Shown piece by piece: positions 1 through 7,476 of a DNA stretch of 12,267 bases (its first letter is position 1; each line of letters opens with the position of its first letter). The stretch is from Candidatus Sericytochromatia bacterium (GTDB lineage Bacteria > Cyanobacteriota > Sericytochromatia > UBA7694): contig CAJYHH010000008.1 in the NCBI GenBank assembly GCA_913773825.1, forward strand, positions 1-12,267, read 5' to 3'. The notes below the pieces were generated by a model. That model searched no databases, was not told the origin of the DNA, and worked only from the letters and a program-made list of their open reading frames with translations. Made by a program: the position numbers and the translations under genes.

Positions 1-349
1 AGACGTGTTTGCCGATTTGAGCGCCCCAGAGCCTGAGCCAGGCGCTATAACAGCCGGGCATAATCCGCAAAAGACCCTCTAAAAAAGGGCAGGCATAATA
101 CATGACCTGAAACTGATGGCTTCCCCACCAGGGATCGTATTCGGGCTTGCTTAAATCAAAACGCCCTTCACGTAGCGGTTTAAACAGATTCAGGAGTCTG
201 AACATCATAACCGGATAGAGATAGAGCACAAATAAAGGTGGAAGCAGCAAAGTAGGATGGGGATAGCGAATCAGCAGATAAACAGAGGCTAAAAACAAAC
301 CAGCGATACTGACTGGAAACAGAGCCATAATGCGAGAAAGTAGGGTCAT
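1..349 (-). CDS. Hexapeptide-repeat (left-handed beta-helix) acyltransferase, N-terminal part
   Basis: The gene starts at 349 and runs out of the window, leaving 116 residues. Two hydrophobic segments (about residues 8-27 and 33-52) suggest a membrane-anchored N terminus. They are followed by a Trp/Tyr-rich stretch (DPWWGSHQFQ) and a segment ending LRLWGAQIGKHV, which looks like the entry into a left-handed beta-helix acyltransferase, where a WGxxIGxxV turn precedes the hexapeptide repeats. The catalytic part lies outside the window, so the acyl acceptor cannot be named. Its ATG overlaps the stop of the upstream hydroxylase gene by 4 bp (ATGA), which implies translational coupling and a shared role, plausibly in lipid modification. 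The family call rests on a short diagnostic stretch. Confidence 0.6.
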   Translation of the reverse strand, partial: MTLLSRIMALFPVSIAGLFLASVYLLIRYPHPTLLLPPLFVLYLYPVMMFRLLNLFKPLREGRFDLSKPEYDPWWGSHQFQVMYYACPFLEGLLRIMPGCYSAWLRLWGAQIGKHV

Positions 350-1101
350 GGCTGATGCTCTTGAGAGCTGCGGGCTTTAGCAAAGGGATTAAGCAAAAGC
401 TGTAAATTGCTCAGGCGTGGATTGACGCCAAGACGTTCAGGATATGCGCTTGAGGCCAGATAAGTGCCATGGAAGCGGTCAAACAGGTTCCAGGTGGCGC
501 CGTAATTATAATTAAGCCGGCTTGAATGATGCCAGGCATGATCCATCGGCGTCATAATCCCCAGGCGTGAAAGCGGCTGCTGCAGTTTGGGATGTTGTTG
601 CAGGCTATTAGAGTGTTTCCAGAGATCGAGACTGGCCGTCAGGGCCATGCCAAATACAAAGCCGGCGTTGAGGTCTGTCAGGTATAAAAACAGGCCGTTG
701 ACCCAGAGATAGACAAAAAAGAAACTGGTCCAAAGGGTGTTGCGGGAAGTGGCAAAGACGTCCATATGCGAGACCGTATGATGCACCAGATGAACCGGAA
801 AAGCTTTGCGTGTGTGCATAATCCGGTGATTCCAGTAATAGAGATAATCAACAAATATAAAATTAAGCAAAAAGCCTGTGAGCCAGTTAAGCTGCAGCAA
901 ACCTTGTCCTTGGGGCCAGATCAGCTTAAGCAGAATAAAAAACAGCGCATAGCGCAGTAGCGGAATCAGGGTGCCCTGAATCGTCAGATTGGCGACATCG
1001 AGTAACCATTCAAAGCGAGACTTTGTTTTTAAACGCTGGCGGGCTTCATGACTCAGCAAGAGCAGAGCAAATAAGACCCCAAAGACAATCGCTTCGATCA
1101 T
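346..1101 (-). CDS. Fatty acid hydroxylase / sterol desaturase family membrane diiron enzyme
   Basis: A 251-residue integral membrane protein. The family uses a His-rich diiron site to hydroxylate or desaturate lipid substrates with O2. The His boxes are visible in order: HRIMH (92-96, HxxxH), HLVHH (104-108, HxxHH), an intermediate His in WKHSN (163) and HAWHH (188-192, HxxHH). Hydrophobic segments flank them (about 2-17, 45-62, 72-90, 122-160). Length and motif order fit a complete member. The start at 1101 has only a weak upstream GGGA. It lies about 190 bp downstream of the Rieske oxygenase gene, with a REP-like repeat pair between, so it may be read with that operon or from its own promoter. 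It overlaps the acyltransferase start by 4 bp. The substrate (fatty acyl chain, sterol-like or carotenoid-like lipid) cannot be told from sequence. Confidence 0.85.
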   Translation of the reverse strand: MIEAIVFGVLFALLLLSHEARQRLKTKSRFEWLLDVANLTIQGTLIPLLRYALFFILLKLIWPQGQGLLQLNWLTGFLLNFIFVDYLYYWNHRIMHTRKAFPVHLVHHTVSHMDVFATSRNTLWTSFFFVYLWVNGLFLYLTDLNAGFVFGMALTASLDLWKHSNSLQQHPKLQQPLSRLGIMTPMDHAWHHSSRLNYNYGATWNLFDRFHGTYLASSAYPERLGVNPRLSNLQLLLNPFAKARSSQEHQP

Positions 1102-1133
1102 CTTAAAACGTCCCAGTAATAGCCTGAAAACTT

Positions 1134-1222
1134 GTCACACTGAGCTTGTCGAAGTGTGGAGATGAGTTGTAAGACAAGAGTTAGAGGACGCATCTTTCAT
1201 CCTTCGACAGGCTCAGGATGAC
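1134..1222. repeat. REP-like repeat pair in inverted orientation (REPIN-like)
   Basis: Two related 25-bp units (1134-1158, and 1198-1222 on the opposite strand) face each other across about 39 bp. Read in the same orientation, both start GTCA, share CTGAGC and TGTCGAAG, and end TG. Each unit is itself a hairpin: CACACT pairs with AGTGTG in the first, CATCCT with AGGATG in the second. The bases that differ between units change in pairs, so the stems are conserved by compensatory change. A tandem G.A mismatch follows the stem in both. This matches the architecture of REP/REPIN elements moved by REP-associated transposases; no such gene is visible here. Similar hairpins with a GTCGAAG core are scattered through many bacterial genomes (from memory). 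It sits between two same-strand genes and could affect mRNA ends. Confidence 0.75.
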
Positions 1223-1291
1223 AAATAAAGAGTGGCAGAGGTTTAACTGCTGGAAAATATCTGCTCTAGATCTGTAAAACGGCTCCACAAG

Positions 1292-2419
1292 CTAAATCCA
1301 GAACTCAAAGTCTTTTTTTTGGTAGCTGAGTTTGCGCGGGTCTTCACCCCGGGCAATGGCTTCGCGCAAAGACTCGATGTAGATGTGCACAATATCTGCG
1401 CTGGAATGACTAAAGCGCTGGCCATATTTAGAAATGACTTCCATCTGGGTATCAAGCACTTCAATGTCCTGATCAATGACGCTTTGGCCCTGGAATTTAA
1501 CAATTGGGCCAGCAAAAGGATTAAAAATCCCAAAGCGATAGGTCAGGTCTGTGTAGACATAGCTGAGTTTGTCGTTTACCGGCGTGACATGAGAGCTGAT
1601 GTAAAAAGATTTAGTGGCGCTAAACAGATACTCCACGCTGGTGACATTGGGTGTATGAAACGAGTCGCGATGAACAATCGGCTCTTTTTTAGGATTGAGA
1701 AAAAACGAAAACCAGCCCATATTGTCGGTTTCATTGCGATAGTCAATGAAGACACTGCCGTCCTTGCGCTCAACTGTGGCTTCGACTTTTTCGTCGCGGC
1801 TGACGCGAAAAATTTTATCGTGGACAAAGACTGTATGGGGGACATCGACATAATTTTCAGCGCAGTTGGTGACATTGTTGGCAAATTTATTAAATAGCCG
1901 CACGGTGCGATAGCCCTTTTCGCCGTAGTGCGGCATTCTAAAGGGCGGATCGTTAATTTCAGGATGGGCTTCAAGCCTGACGTAAATAAAGTCATCAAGC
2001 TCCATGGCCTCGTATTTTTTGGCGCAGCGCGATTTTAAACGTTTAAAATTATTGCCTTCGCAGGGAATCGCAACTACTTCGGCACTCTGGTCAAAAGTCC
2101 AGCCGTGGTAGGGGCACTGCAGCAGGCCGTCTTTGACATAGCCTTGAGAGAGCTTAAAGTTGCGGTGTGGGCAACGGTCCTGAAAGGCAATCGGCTGGCC
2201 GTCACTGCCTCTGAATAAGGCAATCCATTCATCCAGAATGCTGACGCCAAGCGGCTTGTCTGCTTTGAGTTCATGGGACTGACAGGCAATATACCAGTAG
2301 TTTTTAAAAGAAACGGGTGGGCGGGTTGTTTTCGGGCTGGGTTCAGCCTGGGCCGGAGGGACTTCACGCTTAATTAAACGCTGCAGGGACTCAGGGGATG
2401 TAGGTTTATTTTCCAACAT
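1292..2419 (-). CDS. Rieske [2Fe-2S] non-heme iron oxygenase, alpha subunit type
   Basis: A 375-residue cytoplasmic oxygenase. The Rieske domain (about 38-150) carries CPH (83-85) and CPYH (102-105), the two Cys and two His of the [2Fe-2S] centre. The C-terminal catalytic domain has ENYVDVPHTVFVH (188-200), giving the bridging Asp192 and mononuclear iron ligands His195 and His200. The third ligand is probably Asp316 or Asp318 in the DQDIEVLDTQ stretch. The YWYIACQSHEL opening resembles VanA-like demethylases and related monooxygenases. Such enzymes take electrons from a ferredoxin or reductase; the gene just upstream encodes a plant-type ferredoxin and overlaps this start by 14 bp. An AAGGAG lies about 15 nt before the ATG, rather far. 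The substrate is unknown; aromatic O-demethylation, hydroxylation and N-oxygenation are all known in the superfamily. Confidence 0.88.
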   Translation of the reverse strand: MLENKPTSPESLQRLIKREVPPAQAEPSPKTTRPPVSFKNYWYIACQSHELKADKPLGVSILDEWIALFRGSDGQPIAFQDRCPHRNFKLSQGYVKDGLLQCPYHGWTFDQSAEVVAIPCEGNNFKRLKSRCAKKYEAMELDDFIYVRLEAHPEINDPPFRMPHYGEKGYRTVRLFNKFANNVTNCAENYVDVPHTVFVHDKIFRVSRDEKVEATVERKDGSVFIDYRNETDNMGWFSFFLNPKKEPIVHRDSFHTPNVTSVEYLFSATKSFYISSHVTPVNDKLSYVYTDLTYRFGIFNPFAGPIVKFQGQSVIDQDIEVLDTQMEVISKYGQRFSHSSADIVHIYIESLREAIARGEDPRKLSYQKKDFEFWI

Positions 2420-2690
2420 AGGTGAGCGTTACGTCTCCTTGAAGAGTCAGTTGGCAGGAGAGACGGCAGTGTTCGTCACCATCGTAAACTTCGATTACTT
2501 CTTCTTCGTCTTCTGTCAACGGCGGCAGATGTTCTGCACCGCTGACCACGCGCACCATACAGGTTGCGCAAATTCCTGTCCGGCACCCAAATAGTACAGG
2601 CGAGTTGGTGACGTCAAGCATTTCAGAGAGTTTCCGATTGGCTTCGACTTGCAGGGTCTCACCGGTTGTGAAGACCAGAGTATGCTTCAT
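2406..2690 (-). CDS. Plant-type [2Fe-2S] ferredoxin
   Basis: A 94-residue single-domain ferredoxin. The cluster ligands are Cys36, Cys41 and Cys44 in the CRTGICATC loop and Cys79 in LSCQ, the standard C-x4-C-x2-C...C pattern. A further Cys75 lies nearby. A Glu/Asp-rich stretch (60-73) gives the acidic surface typical of ferredoxins that dock to redox partners. It has no FAD or NAD domain, so a reductase must come from elsewhere in the genome. It sits 18 bp after the diiron oxygenase gene and overlaps the Rieske oxygenase start by 14 bp. The simplest reading is that it donates electrons to the Rieske enzyme, the diiron enzyme, or both. The start at 2690 follows AAGGAA and GAGCGG stretches. Confidence 0.88.
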   Translation of the reverse strand: MKHTLVFTTGETLQVEANRKLSEMLDVTNSPVLFGCRTGICATCMVRVVSGAEHLPPLTEDEEEVIEVYDGDEHCRLSCQLTLQGDVTLTYVGK

Positions 2691-2708
2691 AAAATCCGCT
2701 CGATTCCT

Positions 2709-3926
2709 TTATGCCGCTTCGCGGGCCTGGATGCGCGCTTTAAAACGCTTAAACGCCTGGCGATTGCGTTTGATATAGCCTTCTACTGTAGAAGACTTCA
2801 TAATTTTGAGCTCTTTGTTTTCAGCATCTAAGAAGTCCAGATCGTGAAGATACTGCTGGTAAGACTCACGCGCTACGCGATGGGTTTTATAAGCCAGCTC
2901 AATGCCGAGGTTTTCATGGCAGAAGCACTTCTCAAGCATTTCAAGCGCGGCTTCACGATCCATATTAAAGACGCGGCTGCGCAGGACTTTATAGATCGTT
3001 TCAAAGATCGCGGGTTCATACCAGAAAATACCGTTAACCGAACAGTTGAAGTTAAAGTGGTCTTTCTGGCAGCCTTTAATGCCCATATTGACAATCTTTT
3101 TTTCAAATGCTGTCGGCGGTTTGAGGGTTTTGACAATGTCATGACCAATCAGGGTTGAGCTATTAAAGTGATAAGACTCATCTAAAAAGTGATGCCAGCT
3201 GATTTTAGACGGAATCGGGGCATTGTCTTGATCGGGATGATTGACGTAATACTGGCTAAGCTGATGCTGAACAATTTTGCCGTTAAGCGTGCGCATGCCG
3301 CGCACTGTCAGATACTGACTGGCAATAAAGGCATTGGCAGAGGACAAAAACGCAAAGCTATGCAGCTGAAAACGCTTCCAGGCTTCACGCAGTTTGTTTG
3401 TGTCCTGAAAAACCATGGTTTCTGCAGCAAAATTGCGCATCGGATAACTAAAAATGCGCTCGCCAAAGACTTCTTTTTCCATAGCTTCAGAAATAACTTT
3501 AAAAGCGTTGATATGAGCACGCTCTTGATGGGATTCAAAATCCAGGGCATCACAGACCACGCGGAAGTCTTCAATTCCATACATGCCCGCTGCTGAAGTG
3601 GAGTTGAGAAAGATTGTTGCAATTTCAGCAGAGATAATCTGGGAGTAATAACCTGTCCAGTAAAGCTGGTTGAGCAGCACACGCTGGGCTTTGCTGGCCT
3701 GATCCCAAAGCGGCGTGCCGTACATTAAGGAAAATTCTTCGGGGTTCCAGTATTCATGGGCACAATCAGCATAGACAAAGGATTTAGAAAGCTCGTCGAG
3801 GGCTTCGGTATTGTCTTGCTTGGCGTTACGTCTGAGATTGAGCTCAATTTTTTTCTGGGTAGACTTGTCGTTGAGCAGGCTAATCTCTTTGGCAAAAGGG
3901 TCCAAAGTGGCGTTGTGGCTTGACAT
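2709..3926 (-). CDS. AurF-like diiron oxygenase
   Basis: A 405-residue, mostly helical soluble protein. It shows the metal-binding pattern of AurF/CmlI-type diiron oxygenases: Glu101 (SAEIA), Glu135-x2-His138 (ERAH) and His246-x3-Glu250-x2-His253 (HFLDESYH). AurF uses an E, ExxH, E, HxxxExxH set; AurF's E101, E136 and H139 (numbers from memory) fall almost at the same positions here. The isolated middle Glu ligand of AurF has no obvious counterpart. AurF and CmlI oxidise arylamines to nitro compounds, but many family members have unknown substrates, so an amine N-oxygenase role is not established. It is first in the operon with the ferredoxin and Rieske oxygenase. The start at 3926 has a good GAGGAG about 4 nt upstream. 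C-terminal residues 376-405 are Lys/Arg-rich. Confidence 0.72.
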   Translation of the reverse strand: MSSHNATLDPFAKEISLLNDKSTQKKIELNLRRNAKQDNTEALDELSKSFVYADCAHEYWNPEEFSLMYGTPLWDQASKAQRVLLNQLYWTGYYSQIISAEIATIFLNSTSAAGMYGIEDFRVVCDALDFESHQERAHINAFKVISEAMEKEVFGERIFSYPMRNFAAETMVFQDTNKLREAWKRFQLHSFAFLSSANAFIASQYLTVRGMRTLNGKIVQHQLSQYYVNHPDQDNAPIPSKISWHHFLDESYHFNSSTLIGHDIVKTLKPPTAFEKKIVNMGIKGCQKDHFNFNCSVNGIFWYEPAIFETIYKVLRSRVFNMDREAALEMLEKCFCHENLGIELAYKTHRVARESYQQYLHDLDFLDAENKELKIMKSSTVEGYIKRNRQAFKRFKARIQAREAA

Positions 3927-4041
3927 AATGCTCCTCGCTCGGCTGATTTTGCGCGTAGACAGAAATTATCGTAAGGTTAACCCCTGTACTTGCGCAGCGC
4001 TTGCGGTCCAGGTCATACGGGCTGCTTTTTTCTATCTTACA

Positions 4042-4058
4042 ACATCATCCCCTGATGT
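4042..4058. promoter_or_regulatory. Palindrome, possible operator for the oxygenase operon
   Basis: ACATCA-TCCCC-TGATGT is a perfect 6+5+6 inverted repeat about 120 bp upstream of the diiron oxygenase start. Its size suits a dimeric regulator, but no regulator gene is in view and chance is possible. Confidence 0.3.
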
Positions 4059-4181
4059 ATCTGCGGCTTGTTGACCGCTCTAGCTGCATAATGGCAGATC
4101 AGGCTTTTTGTGGGTGGCTTCACAGAATTTTAGAGTGCGCTTAAGCCCCTTCTGCCTAAAATAAAAAAGTAAAATCAAGTC

Positions 4182-4208
4182 TTGACAAGACCAGTTAAAA
4201 ACGATAAT
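4182..4208 (+). promoter_or_regulatory. Sigma70-like promoter of the 4307 gene
   Basis: A perfect TTGACA (4182-4187) is followed by GATAAT (4203-4208; five of six consensus bases) at a 15-bp spacing, or by TAATGT (4205-4210) at the ideal 17 bp. Flanking DNA is A/T-rich. Transcription would start near 4215-4218, inside the adjacent palindrome, leaving a leader of about 90 nt. Confidence 0.65.
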
Positions 4209-4224
4209 GTTTACAATGTAAACA
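4208..4224. promoter_or_regulatory. Operator-like palindrome TGTTTAC-N3-GTAAACA
   Basis: A perfect 7+3+7 inverted repeat overlaps the -10 element and probable start point, the classic position for a repressor. The right half recurs as an exact 11-bp direct repeat, AATGTAAACAA, at 4215-4225 and 4277-4287, the second copy just before the ribosome binding site. Size and TTTACA/TGTAAA content resemble TetR-family operators. No regulator gene lies in the window, so a regulator encoded elsewhere must act here if this is real. Confidence 0.6.
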
Positions 4225-4227
4225 AAC

Positions 4228-4242
4228 TGAATCACAGATTCA
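4228..4242. promoter_or_regulatory. Second palindrome TGAATC-N3-GATTCA in the leader
   Basis: A perfect 6+3+6 inverted repeat directly follows the first palindrome, and its GATTCA half recurs at 4251-4256. It could be a second operator or a weak leader hairpin. Support is the symmetry alone. Confidence 0.35.
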
Positions 4243-4306
4243 AAGTCAGAGATTCAGGGCGCCGATTTTTTATTCAAATGTAAACAAGAAGGCGGAGCTA
4301 AGCCCA

Positions 4307-6331
4307 ATGAGTAATATGAACATCAATAACAAACCGATTCAGCAGCGCATTGAAGAACTCCAGAAAAAATCCCAGTCGTCTGAAACCGTTAACAAACAGC
4401 CCGTTGAGACAGGCATTGATCGTTCAACATTTGAGCAACGTAAAGCTGTCTTTGAACAGCAGAGTAAAACTCAGTCCAAGCCTGAAAGTATTGTGTCTGA
4501 AAGTGTAGAGTCCGAACTCGAAGAGAGTATCGAACAGGTCAAACCGGAAGGTTTACAACAGCGTACTCAAAAACTCAGCGCGATCAAACCGGGCGAAATG
4601 TTGTCTTACACGACCCCCCTTAATGATCAGGGTAATTATTCTTACACAACTGATACCAGCCATAACTACAATCAGCCCTTTAACTATCAAAACAACAAAG
4701 AGGGTTCTGACGGATATCAGGGTTCTGAGGGCTATAACCATGTTGAACTCAATCTTAAGCCCCAGACTCCTAAAAATCCTGGTAAATACCAGCAGACCAG
4801 CGAAAATCATCATAAACCCGAATCACGCACCAATAGCAATGTTGAAGGGATTCAGCGTGGTTTTGAATTTGCCTTAAGAGGCCGCTCCAGTCATACCGCT
4901 ATGTTTAAGTCTGATGAAGCTCAAAAGGATAATCTGCTCAGCTTTGATAAAAGCGGCGTTAAACGTGGCGACAGTCAGGAAAACCTGAGCACCCAGACCG
5001 AAAGCACAGGCATCTGGGCTGGCAGCAAAAACAATCGCATGCTGTTTGTGATGTCCCCGGAAGGCAAAATCTATGCCCTTGACCCCAGCAAGCCCATTAC
5101 TCATAAAGGGGCCACCGTACTGGACGTCAGAATTCATCATTCCAGCCTGCTAAACGGTGAACGTGTGGCTGGCGCAGGTGAAATTCAGGTTAGCGCAGGT
5201 CTGACGCCTCAAGAGTTGGATGGCCTGCAGAATCAAATCCTGAAAAAAGTTCAGGAAAAAGTCTCAAACGACAAAGATATCAACCCCGAGTCAGCTCAAA
5301 AGTTAATTGCCAAGCTGGTAGACGAAGAGCTGGGACGGATTCTCAAACATCACCAACCAGGTCAGGTTGAAGTGATTTCTGATCGCAGCGGTCATTATCG
5401 CCCTGATTTAAAAATGACCGCTCAGGTACTCAGTGAACTCGAAGAGCAGGGTGTCGATATTGAGCGCGTTAACGTAGAACTCGGCGACAAGACCAATAAT
5501 TTCAAGAATCCTGAAGGTGAGCTGATGGTGCCCTCCCGTACGGTGCTGTCGATTCAGAACAATAAAGATGCTGAAAACGTTCTGCGCGGTGAAAATGCTC
5601 GTAAACAGAATATGCACAAAGAGCTGCTCAGCAAGGTTAATCGGGTTGAAAGCATCGATGGTGATAAAGGTGAAGTTGAGTCCGAGCAAGCGATTGATAA
5701 AATCAACAAAAGTCAGGATGAGCTTTTTAAATATCTGCGTTTTCTGGTGACAGAAGGTAAGTTTGAAAAAGCCGCTGCTCTCTATGAACGCGCCACGCTG
5801 ATGGGTGGAGTAGAAACTGATGTACAGGCCAAAAGTGGCAATCGGATCGGCGCTGAGCAGGAACAAAAAATCCTCTCTTTGATTATCACCGACCAGAGCT
5901 TTACGTTTAGCGAACGCAGTTCACTTAAAGAGGCTTATCAACAGTTACTGGTTAACCGTCAGCAGAATGTTGAAATCCGTCGTGTCGAAACAGAAGATCC
6001 GTTTGCCGACTATGACGACTACAATGATAAATACAACAAGAACGATGGATACGATGGCGAAACCGTCGTGAATGCAGGCTACTTTGACCAATATGGCAAA
6101 CCCTTGCCTGAAAATAACATCAGCAAACAAGTGGTTGGCAGTTATTTTGACAAAGATGGCAATCAGATCAATCCATCCCAGAACGACGGTCAGAAAAACT
6201 ATCTGCGCCAGAATCAGGATAACTACAGTGATTATAAAGCAGATGAAAATTCTTATAACCAGGGCTATGGGGTTACAAACCAGAAAAATAATTACCAAAA
6301 TAAATATCTTGAAGCTAACAACGACGATTAG
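4307..6331 (+). CDS. Asn/Gln-rich disordered protein with an IQM-like HHSS/SGHY domain
   Basis: A 674-residue protein with no signal peptide or membrane segment. Residues 1-180 are polar and low complexity with short helical stretches. Residues about 244-390 form the one recognisable domain: RMLFVMSPEGKIYAL (244-258), IHHSSLLNGE (276-285), GAGEIQVS (289-296), VISDRSGHYRP (356-366), then a helix ending QGVDIERVNVEL. Plant IQM calmodulin-binding proteins and various microbial proteins carry the same series (from memory); its biochemical role is not known to me. Here a roughly 55-residue helical insertion (about 297-352) splits it. Residues 463-500 and 515-557 look helical. The C terminus is Asn/Asp/Tyr-rich and holds two related YFDxxGxxxxP units (592-601 and 613-623). 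The GGAG at 4294-4297 suits the 4307 start. Expression is probably repressible through the upstream palindrome. A secreted or injected effector is possible but unproven. Confidence 0.75.
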   Translation: MSNMNINNKPIQQRIEELQKKSQSSETVNKQPVETGIDRSTFEQRKAVFEQQSKTQSKPESIVSESVESELEESIEQVKPEGLQQRTQKLSAIKPGEMLSYTTPLNDQGNYSYTTDTSHNYNQPFNYQNNKEGSDGYQGSEGYNHVELNLKPQTPKNPGKYQQTSENHHKPESRTNSNVEGIQRGFEFALRGRSSHTAMFKSDEAQKDNLLSFDKSGVKRGDSQENLSTQTESTGIWAGSKNNRMLFVMSPEGKIYALDPSKPITHKGATVLDVRIHHSSLLNGERVAGAGEIQVSAGLTPQELDGLQNQILKKVQEKVSNDKDINPESAQKLIAKLVDEELGRILKHHQPGQVEVISDRSGHYRPDLKMTAQVLSELEEQGVDIERVNVELGDKTNNFKNPEGELMVPSRTVLSIQNNKDAENVLRGENARKQNMHKELLSKVNRVESIDGDKGEVESEQAIDKINKSQDELFKYLRFLVTEGKFEKAAALYERATLMGGVETDVQAKSGNRIGAEQEQKILSLIITDQSFTFSERSSLKEAYQQLLVNRQQNVEIRRVETEDPFADYDDYNDKYNKNDGYDGETVVNAGYFDQYGKPLPENNISKQVVGSYFDKDGNQINPSQNDGQKNYLRQNQDNYSDYKADENSYNQGYGVTNQKNNYQNKYLEANNDD

Positions 6332-6341
6332 TTAACTGACA

Positions 6342-6377
6342 AACTTATCAAGCCCCCGAGCGGGGGCTTGATAAGTT
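6342..6377. terminator. Strong hairpin between convergent genes
   Basis: AACTTATCAAGCCCCC pairs perfectly with its complement across a GAGC loop, giving a 16-bp stem with five G-C pairs at the top. It lies 10 bp after the 4307 gene stop and about 32 bp beyond the stop of the converging esterase gene, so it can serve both strands. Neither side has a long T tract, but the A/T-rich foot of the stem supplies some U-richness. Confidence 0.85.
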
Positions 6378-6408
6378 CAATTGCAGATATGAGAATGTGT
6401 TATCAGCT

Positions 6409-7476
6409 TTAGCTGCCTGAACGCGATTGAAGCGGGAAAAAGGCTTTGATGATCAGCCCAAAGCGAGGCTTCCAGGCAAATTCATCATGGCCACCGGTGG
6501 GGTCTTCATAGATAAACAAATCTTTACCGTTGCGGTAGCCATATCGGGTTTGCAATAACTGAGCCATTTCTTGGGTGCGTTTGGTGGCCAGACGTTCAGT
6601 GACAGCGTTAATATCTCCGCCATCGCGCTTGAGACCCCAGTCAAGCCAAAGGGTTGGGCGTTTGCCTGGATCAGCGAGAATATCTGAAACCGGTTGAACC
6701 AGGGCTGAGCCTTCAATTTGTTTGCTGTCGTCGTCGCGATAATTATAGTCAAGACCAGCCCAAAACGAGGGTGACAGCGCTGCGGCATAGCCAAAGGCCT
6801 GGCTCTGGCGTGTGCCGATTACAAAGCTCGCTAAGCCCCCATGAGAAGAACCCACAATCGCGGTGTGCTCACGTTCAGGCCGGGTACGGTAGTTTTTGTC
6901 GAAAAAAGGCTTAATGCAGCTGGCAATTTCGCGGGCATAAGCTTCAACCTGGCAGCAATTGCGCTGATCAGCAAAAGGGGTCAGGGTATATTCGCGATCG
7001 CGTACCACCGGTGTCATCGCAACCACAATCACGTCCTGAACCTGACCCTTTAACTGTGACAGAGTGCCTGCCACGTCCCAGGTGCGGCCTACCGGGTTGT
7101 GCTGGTTGATAAAAAAGGCTGTAAAGGCATCGTTCATATACACAACCGGATAACGCTTGCCGCTGCGGGCAGACAGGGCATAATCGCGGGGTAAGAGCAC
7201 ATGCACCCGTCTGGTTTTGGCTTCAGGACAGGCTTTTAGCGTGTCATAAGTATGAAACGTGCCGTAAGCATGGCCTTCGTCATAAGCCCGATATTTTTGG
7301 CCATCGATTTCAAAGATGGGGGCTTGAGGGGGTGTTTGACCGGGAGTTTGGGCAGGAGGCTGCTGAGTGGTCTGGCCGCGCAGTTGAATCGGCATTTGGC
7401 CCATGTTTTGAGCTGAGATTTGGCCTGTGCTCTGGCAGGCTGTGAGGAGTAACAGCGGAAGGAGACGACGCAGCAT
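6409..7476 (-). CDS. Putative lipoprotein esterase, esterase D / enterochelin esterase type
   Basis: A 355-residue exported alpha/beta hydrolase. The N terminus has two Arg, a Leu-rich core and the lipobox LTAC with Cys14 as the lipidation site, so the protein is probably membrane anchored facing the periplasm or outside. Residues 15-53 are a Gln/Pro/Gly/Thr-rich linker with recurring GQ units. In the catalytic domain the nucleophile is Ser211 in GSSHGG, and His330 in GGHDEF is the likely catalytic His. The acid is probably Asp279 or Asp285. The layout fits the PF00756 esterase family, which hydrolyses esters of varied substrates; none can be assigned here. I chose the ATG at 7476 because GAGG lies 8 nt upstream and the signal peptide starts there. 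A 13-codon extension to a TTG at 7515 lacks a ribosome binding site. The gene stands alone and converges on the 4307 gene. Confidence 0.8.
   Translation of the reverse strand: MLRRLLPLLLLTACQSTGQISAQNMGQMPIQLRGQTTQQPPAQTPGQTPPQAPIFEIDGQKYRAYDEGHAYGTFHTYDTLKACPEAKTRRVHVLLPRDYALSARSGKRYPVVYMNDAFTAFFINQHNPVGRTWDVAGTLSQLKGQVQDVIVVAMTPVVRDREYTLTPFADQRNCCQVEAYAREIASCIKPFFDKNYRTRPEREHTAIVGSSHGGLASFVIGTRQSQAFGYAAALSPSFWAGLDYNYRDDDSKQIEGSALVQPVSDILADPGKRPTLWLDWGLKRDGGDINAVTERLATKRTQEMAQLLQTRYGYRNGKDLFIYEDPTGGHDEFAWKPRFGLIIKAFFPLQSRSGS

Larger units (their letters stand above)
3927..4306. other. Divergent intergenic control region
   Basis: This 380-bp region separates the minus-strand oxygenase operon from the plus-strand gene starting at 4307. 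The right half holds a sigma70-like promoter and three palindromic or repeated sequences, annotated separately. The left half should carry the promoter of the oxygenase operon: an ACGATAAT stretch on the minus strand (around 3962-3969) could serve as a -10, but I find no convincing -35 for it. A palindrome at 4042-4058 may be its operator. I see no RNA gene or credible small gene here. Confidence 0.6.

Noticed and set aside
1319..1897. 192-codon plus-strand frame opposite the Rieske oxygenase gene
   Set aside because: It is antisense to a gene with all Rieske and iron-binding motifs, and shows no domain of its own.
5408..5866. 152-codon minus-strand frame inside the 4307 gene
   Set aside because: It is antisense to the IQM-like protein gene; its hydrophobic composition is what antisense reading of polar codons produces.
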